A DNA stretch of 64,000 nucleotides from CAVWNR01 sp963756525 (GTDB lineage Bacteria > Actinomycetota > Actinomycetes > Mycobacteriales > Jatrophihabitantaceae): NCBI GenBank assembly GCA_963756525.1, contig CAVWNR010000003.1:434001-498000 (forward strand). The letters run 5' to 3'. Shown here in pieces: positions 59,723-64,000 of the stretch (position 1 is the stretch's first letter; each line of letters starts with the position of its first letter). The position numbers were made by a program, and so were the translations under genes. The notes under the pieces were generated by a model. That model ran no database searches, was not told the DNA's origin, and worked only from the letters and a program-made list of their open reading frames with translations.

Positions 59723-60717
59723 AACCGTTCGGATATCAAGCGCCCGTCGAGGCGACGGACGCGGTACGCCGTGTCGCAGAGCGCCCGGATGCGATGTTCC
59801 TCGGCGGTGGGACCAACCTCGTCGACCATCTGCGCCTGGGCATCATCGAACCCGACCTGCTCGTGAACGTCACGCGGATCACCTCCGCGGAGGTGCGGGA
59901 CCTCGGCGGCGGGCTGCGGATCGGAGCCGCCGTTCCCAACAGCGACCTCGCCGCGCACCCGCTGGTGCGGCACCGCTTCCCGGTGCTGTCACAGGCGCTG
60001 TTGTCCGGCGCGTCCGGGCAGCTGCGCAACATGGCGACCACCGGCGGCAACCCGTTGCAGCGCACCCGATGCGTCTACTTCCAGGACGTCACCACGCCGT
60101 GCAACAAGCGCACGCCTGGCTCCGGGTGTTCGGCGATCGGCGGGTGGACGCGGTATCACGCGATCCTCGGCGCGTCAGAGCACTGCATCGCCACGCATCC
60201 CTCGGACATGGCGGTGGCCCTGGCGGCGCTCGACGCCCAGGTGCAGGTGCTCGGGCCCAGCGGGGAGCGGACGATCCCGTTCGTCGAGCTGCACCGGCTG
60301 CCGGGCGACGAGCCCGATCGGGACACAACTCTCAGCCACGGCGAGCTCATCACGGCCATCGATGTGCCGCCGCTGCCGATGGCGCGACGCTCGGCCTACC
60401 GGAAGGTCCGCGACCGGGCGTCGTACGCGTTCGCGCTGGTTAGCGTCGCCGCGGCGCTCGAGGTCAACGAGGGAATGATTGTCGACGTGCGGCTCGCGTT
60501 CGGCGGCGTCGCACACAAGCCCTGGCGTGCCTACCGCGGCGAGGAGACGCTGCGCGGAGCACCCGCCACTGAAGAGACTTTCCGTGCGGCGGTGACCGCC
60601 GAGCTCGGCGAGGCTCGGGCTCAGGACGGGATCGACGGCGGTAACGGCTTCAAGATCCCGCTCCTGACGCGCACCTGCGTCGCCACATTGCGCGACCTCG
60701 CCCGAGAAGAGGCCTGA
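59719..60717 (+). CDS. Aldehyde/xanthine dehydrogenase FAD subunit (PaoB-like)
   Basis: 332 aa. FLGGGTNLVDHLRLGII is the first FAD loop; LRNMATTGGNPLQRTRC the second. The insert RCVYFQDVTTPCNKRTPGSG with C-x-n-C spacing and the next Cys in GCSAIGG matches the extra 4Fe-4S cluster site of PaoB/YagS and hydroxybenzoyl-CoA reductase-like medium subunits. It passes electrons from the iron-sulfur subunit to FAD. Coupled by overlaps to both neighbours. Confidence 0.93.
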   Translation: MKPFGYQAPVEATDAVRRVAERPDAMFLGGGTNLVDHLRLGIIEPDLLVNVTRITSAEVRDLGGGLRIGAAVPNSDLAAHPLVRHRFPVLSQALLSGASGQLRNMATTGGNPLQRTRCVYFQDVTTPCNKRTPGSGCSAIGGWTRYHAILGASEHCIATHPSDMAVALAALDAQVQVLGPSGERTIPFVELHRLPGDEPDRDTTLSHGELITAIDVPPLPMARRSAYRKVRDRASYAFALVSVAAALEVNEGMIVDVRLAFGGVAHKPWRAYRGEETLRGAPATEETFRAAVTAELGEARAQDGIDGGNGFKIPLLTRTCVATLRDLAREEA

Positions 60718-62819
60718 TGACCGACCTGCTGGAAGCACACGCAATCGGCACCGGGCTGGCGCGCCGGGACGGGCAGCGAAAGGTCACCGGCACTGCGGCC
60801 TACGCCTACGAGGCGCCCGTCGACAGGCCTGCATATGTGCACCCGGTGCAGGCCACGATCGTCCGTGGCCATATCCGCGACATCGACACCGCCGAGGCGG
60901 AGCGGCTCGACGGAGTGCTGGCCGTCCTTACCCCCCGCAATGCCGAACGGCTGGCGTCCACCGACGACAAGGAACTCGCGGTGCTGCAAAGCGACGAGAT
61001 CGCCTTCCGCGGGCAGCTGGTCGGGGCGGTGATCGCCGAGACCTCGGAGCTGGGCCGCCAGGCCGCGGCGCTCGTCCGGGTCAGCTACGACCCGCAGCCG
61101 CACGATGTCGAGTTGTCCGCCGACCGCACGGACCTGTACGCGCCTGAGGTCGTCAATCCGTCCTTTCCGACCGACACGGCAGAGGGGGACGCGGACACCG
61201 CGATTGCCGGTGCCGAGGTCAGCGTGGACGAGACCTACACCACGGCGCTGTACCACAACAACCCGATGGAGCCGCACACCACCACCGCGCTCTGGGATGA
61301 AACCGGGCGTGGGTCGTTCACGCTGTGGAACTCCACGCAGGGCGTGCACCCCGACCGGTCGGCCGTGGCCAAGCTGTTCGGCCTGGACCAGGAACAGGTC
61401 CGGGTGATCTGTCCCTACATCGGCGGCGGATTCGGGTCGAAGGGAACCGTGCACGCCCACGTCGCACTCGCCACGCTGGCCGCGCGTGCCGTCCCCGGCC
61501 GGGCGGTGAAGCTGGCGCTGACCCGCCAGCAGATGTTCTCCCTGACCGGCTACCGCACCCCGACCATCCAGCACGTGCAGCTCGCCGCCGATCGCAGCGG
61601 CGCACTGCAGGCGATCGCCGTCGACGTCGTCGAACAGACCTCGAAGATCAAGGAGTTCGCCGAGCAGACCGGGGTGCCCGCCCGGATGATGTACGCCGCG
61701 CCCAACCGCCGCACCACCCACCGGCTTGCCGCACTCGACGTCCCCGTGCCCTCATGGATGCGCGCGCCCGGCGAATGCCCGGGCATGTTCGGGCCCGAGG
61801 TCGCGATGGACGAACTGGCCTACCGGCTGGGCCTGGACCCGATCGAGCTGCGGATCCGCAACGAACCCGAGGTCGACCCGGACAGCGGCAAGCCGTTCTC
61901 CAGCCGCAACCTCGTCGCCTGCCTGCGCGAGGGCGCGGCGCGGTTCGACTGGGCCGACCGCGACCCGACCCCGGGCGTGCGCCGGCAGGGCGACTGGCTC
62001 GTCGGCACCGGGATGGCCGCGTCGACCTATCCGGTCAACCGGTTCCCCTACTCCACTGCCACAGTCCGCTTGGAATCCGGGCGTTACATCGCCGAGATCG
62101 GGGCGGCGGACCTGGGCACCGGCACCTGGACCACCCTTGCGCAGATCGCCGCGGACGCCTTGCAGGTGCCGGTCGATCAGGTCGAGATGCGCATCGGCGA
62201 CACCCGATACCCGCCGGCCTCGGTCGCCGGCGGCTCGTCAGGGATGACGGTGTGGGGCTCGGCGGTGGTGGAGGCCGGGCGTGCCTTCCGGACCAAGTTC
62301 GGCGCCGACCCGTCCGACGGCGACGAGGCCGACGGCTCGATCCCCACCAACCCGGCTACCGAGCAGTACGCGATGCACGCCTTCGGCGCCCAGTTCGTCG
62401 AAGCGCACGTGCACGCCGACACCGGCGAGATCCGGATGCCGCGGCTGCTCGGCGTCTTCGCCGCCGGGCGGATCATCAACCCGCGCACGGCACGTTCGCA
62501 GTTCATCGGCGGGATGACGATGGGGCTGTCCATGGCCCTGGAGGAGCAGAGCGTGCTCGACCCGCAGACCGGTCACGTGGTCAACCACGACCTCGCCGAG
62601 TACCACATCGTCGTCAACGCCGACGTCGGCGAGATCGAGGCGCACTGGATCGACGAATACGACCCGCACGTCAACCCCATGGGGTCCAAGGGGATCGGTG
62701 AGATCGGCATCGTGGGCACCGCCGCGGCCGTATCCAACGCCGTCTATCACGCTACGGGCGTCCGGATCCGCGACCTGCCGATCACTCTCGACAAGCTGAT
62801 CGCCGGGCTGCCTGACTAA
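60717..62819 (+). CDS. Aldehyde/xanthine dehydrogenase molybdenum cofactor subunit (PaoC-like)
   Basis: 700 aa; the start overlaps the previous stop by one base (TGATG). YIGGGFGSKGTVHAHVALA and MRAPGECPGMFGPEVAMDEL bind the molybdopterin-cytosine cofactor; the near C-terminal GSKGIGEIGIVGTAAAVSNA carries the catalytic Glu. APGE in place of the xanthine-type RPPG, with VPSWMRAPGE, fits aldehyde oxidoreductases of the PaoABC type. No maturation protein (PaoD/XdhC-like) is in this window. Confidence 0.94.
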   Translation: MTDLLEAHAIGTGLARRDGQRKVTGTAAYAYEAPVDRPAYVHPVQATIVRGHIRDIDTAEAERLDGVLAVLTPRNAERLASTDDKELAVLQSDEIAFRGQLVGAVIAETSELGRQAAALVRVSYDPQPHDVELSADRTDLYAPEVVNPSFPTDTAEGDADTAIAGAEVSVDETYTTALYHNNPMEPHTTTALWDETGRGSFTLWNSTQGVHPDRSAVAKLFGLDQEQVRVICPYIGGGFGSKGTVHAHVALATLAARAVPGRAVKLALTRQQMFSLTGYRTPTIQHVQLAADRSGALQAIAVDVVEQTSKIKEFAEQTGVPARMMYAAPNRRTTHRLAALDVPVPSWMRAPGECPGMFGPEVAMDELAYRLGLDPIELRIRNEPEVDPDSGKPFSSRNLVACLREGAARFDWADRDPTPGVRRQGDWLVGTGMAASTYPVNRFPYSTATVRLESGRYIAEIGAADLGTGTWTTLAQIAADALQVPVDQVEMRIGDTRYPPASVAGGSSGMTVWGSAVVEAGRAFRTKFGADPSDGDEADGSIPTNPATEQYAMHAFGAQFVEAHVHADTGEIRMPRLLGVFAAGRIINPRTARSQFIGGMTMGLSMALEEQSVLDPQTGHVVNHDLAEYHIVVNADVGEIEAHWIDEYDPHVNPMGSKGIGEIGIVGTAAAVSNAVYHATGVRIRDLPITLDKLIAGLPD

Positions 62820-62846
62820 CTGACACGTGGAGACGCGGCATCCGGC

Positions 62847-63782
62847 CTATCGCATGCGGACGCAGCGGAATCCGATATGGCTCATACCTGTGTCGATCAT
62901 CTGCGGCCGGCGCGCTGCCGGCCGGTAGCGCTGGCAGTAGCTGTCGGCGCAGAGGTACGAGCCGCCCTTGATAACCCTGCGCGGTACGCGGAATTGCGGT
63001 TGAGCGGGATCCAGGCTGCCCCGCTTGGTGCCGCCGCGGGGGTTGTGCGGGACGCAGCAGGGCTTGTCGATGTCATCGGGCCGGCGTTCCGCGTACCAGT
63101 CTGAAGTCAATTCCCAGACGTTTCCGGCCATATCATGCAGTCCGTAGCCGTTCGGCGGAAACGAGCCGACCGGCGTCGTCGCCCCATAGCCGGGGTCGGA
63201 ACGCCAGGGGAAGTCGCCGTGCCAGTAGTTGGCCAGCCTGCCGCCAGGCGGCTCGGGCTCGTCGCCCCAGGTATAGATCTCCGCCTCCAGCCCGCCGCGG
63301 GCGGCGACCTCCCACTGTGCCTCGGTGGGCAGCGCGGCGTCGGCCCAGTCGCAGTACGCGGCCGCATCCTGATAGGCGACATGTACTACCGGGTGATCGA
63401 CCCGCGCGTCCACGTCCGAGCCCGGCCCCTCCGGGTGCGCCCAGCTAGCGTGTGGCGTCCAGGTCCACCATTGGCTGAGGTGGCGCAGATCCACCGGGCC
63501 ACGAGTCCGGGTGAAGACAAGCGAGCCAGGCACGAGATTCTCCGTAGGCGCGCCCGGGAAGTCTGCCGGGTCGAGCGGCCGCTCGGCCACGGTGATGTAG
63601 CCGGTAGCCCGCACGAACTCGGCGAACTGCCGGTTCGTGACCGCGTGCCGGTCGATCCAGAACGCGTCGACGCTCACTCGGCGGATCGGTGCTTCTTCCG
63701 GGTAATGCCGGTCCGACCCGAGCGAGTACGTGCCGCCCGGGATCCGCACCGTATCCGAAGTTGTCGTGGTGGACCGAGTCAC
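62847..63782 (-). CDS. Formylglycine-generating enzyme (sulfatase-modifying factor)
   Basis: 311 aa, GTG start. VRIPGGTYSLGSDRHYPEEA at the start, PVVHVAYQDAAAYCDWA, LPTEAQWEVAARGG, MAGNVWELTSDWY and KGGSYLCADSYCQRYRPAAR are the FGE core. The two cysteines of SYLCADSYC are the copper-binding active-site pair of aerobic FGEs, so it is a genuine FGE and not a cysteine-less relative. It oxidises the active-site Cys of sulfatases to formylglycine; the sulfatase gene ends 24 bases upstream on the same strand. Confidence 0.93.
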   Translation of the reverse strand: MTRSTTTTSDTVRIPGGTYSLGSDRHYPEEAPIRRVSVDAFWIDRHAVTNRQFAEFVRATGYITVAERPLDPADFPGAPTENLVPGSLVFTRTRGPVDLRHLSQWWTWTPHASWAHPEGPGSDVDARVDHPVVHVAYQDAAAYCDWADAALPTEAQWEVAARGGLEAEIYTWGDEPEPPGGRLANYWHGDFPWRSDPGYGATTPVGSFPPNGYGLHDMAGNVWELTSDWYAERRPDDIDKPCCVPHNPRGGTKRGSLDPAQPQFRVPRRVIKGGSYLCADSYCQRYRPAARRPQMIDTGMSHIGFRCVRMR

Positions 63783-63806
63783 GCTGTGGAGAATACGGCG
63801 GCTTGT

Positions 63807-64000
63807 CTACTGGCCGCTGGTCAGCGCCTCCTCGAGCTTCTCCATGGCCTGGTCGATGGTGAAGCTCGCTGCCCGTTGCCGCGGCGGGAACTCCTTGAAT
63901 GTGGCCAGGAACTCCGTCATGAGGAACTGGGCTGCGATGACGAGGTAGGCGCTGTCGAGCAGCCAGTCGTAGTAGGTGTTCGAGGTGATGTCAGCTCGCT
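63807..64000 (-). CDS. Arylsulfatase, C-terminal end (cut by window edge)
   Basis: The minus strand reads ITSNTYYDWLLDSAYLVIAA, then FLMTEFLATFKEFPPRQRAA and SFTIDQAMEKLEEALTSGQ before a TAG. This closely matches the C-terminus of type I arylsulfatases (SNTYxDW...FLxTFKEFPPRQxPASF). The catalytic Cys-x-Pro/Ala-x-Arg lies outside the window. Directly upstream of the FGE gene in the same direction, so enzyme and activator are co-expressed. Confidence 0.85.
   Translation of the reverse strand, partial: RADITSNTYYDWLLDSAYLVIAAQFLMTEFLATFKEFPPRQRAASFTIDQAMEKLEEALTSGQ

Noticed and set aside
1..64000. CRISPR array, replication origin or rRNA operon
   Set aside because: No regularly spaced repeats of 24-40 bp, no DnaA-box cluster and no rRNA sequence were seen on reading through the window.

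Overview
The window is high-GC actinobacterial DNA. Its left end carries murB – tRNA-Lys on one side and mshA – ybjN-like – gpm – senX3 – regX3 – Rv0495c-like – ppx/gppA – TIM-barrel isomerase on the other, the order seen around the mycothiol gene mshA and the senX3-regX3 phosphate-sensing genes of Mycobacterium tuberculosis. mshA points to a mycothiol-producing actinomycete. A TetR–DHA2 exporter pair and a cobU-like gene are wedged into the conserved block, so this is not a mycobacterium; I cannot fix the genus.

Region 1 (1-11,171) is chromosomal core. Region 2 (11,230-20,600) is an integrated element at tRNA-Lys(UUU). The 3' 34 bases of the tRNA recur exactly at 20,065-20,098, and 11-bp-spaced GTCCGCA-type repeats lie inside both ends. 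The element's tyrosine integrase is broken by a frameshift and by a second, nested element of about 3.8 kb, which sits between two identical 109-bp pieces of the integrase gene and holds three decayed genes (tyrosine recombinase, HTH protein, large zinc-ribbon integrase-like protein). The remaining cargo is a DUF433/DUF5615 toxin-antitoxin pair whose toxin tail runs into an IS3-transposase scrap, a damaged zinc-finger gene, a flavin split-barrel protein and a HAD hydrolase. A MobF relaxase/helicase remnant lies just outside the right repeat.

Region 3 (20,720-46,580) is a large cyclitol (inositol) catabolic cluster. It has four Gfo/Idh/MocA dehydrogenases, several IolE-type TIM barrels, a complete but divergent IolD-like enzyme, IolC, an IolJ-type aldolase, IolA/MmsA, IolB, a sugar ABC importer, an HpcH/HpaI aldolase, a 2-hydroxyacid dehydrogenase, a transaldolase-family protein, and LacI and GntR regulators. 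The canonical iolD between iolJ and iolA has lost its middle, which is replaced by a copy of the start and leader of the SDR gene at 20.7 kb. Canonical inositol breakdown here must therefore rely on the divergent IolD at 25.4 kb or is lost.

Region 4 (46,580-55,650) is patchy. It holds a secreted matrixin-like protease, a sugar isomerase next to an in-frame phytanoyl-CoA dioxygenase/IolE chimera, small regulators and enzymes, truncated AraC and carboxymuconolactone decarboxylase fragments, an ArsR-type regulator overlapping an MFS exporter, and a cytochrome P450 stopped by one amber codon. Region 5 (55,700-64,000) has a tightly overlapping trio (acyl-CoA-dehydrogenase-like; PIG-L deacetylase fused to a methyltransferase; GT2 glycosyltransferase) of unknown product, a three-subunit PaoABC-type molybdenum aldehyde/xanthine dehydrogenase, and a formylglycine-generating enzyme next to the C-terminal end of an arylsulfatase cut by the window edge.
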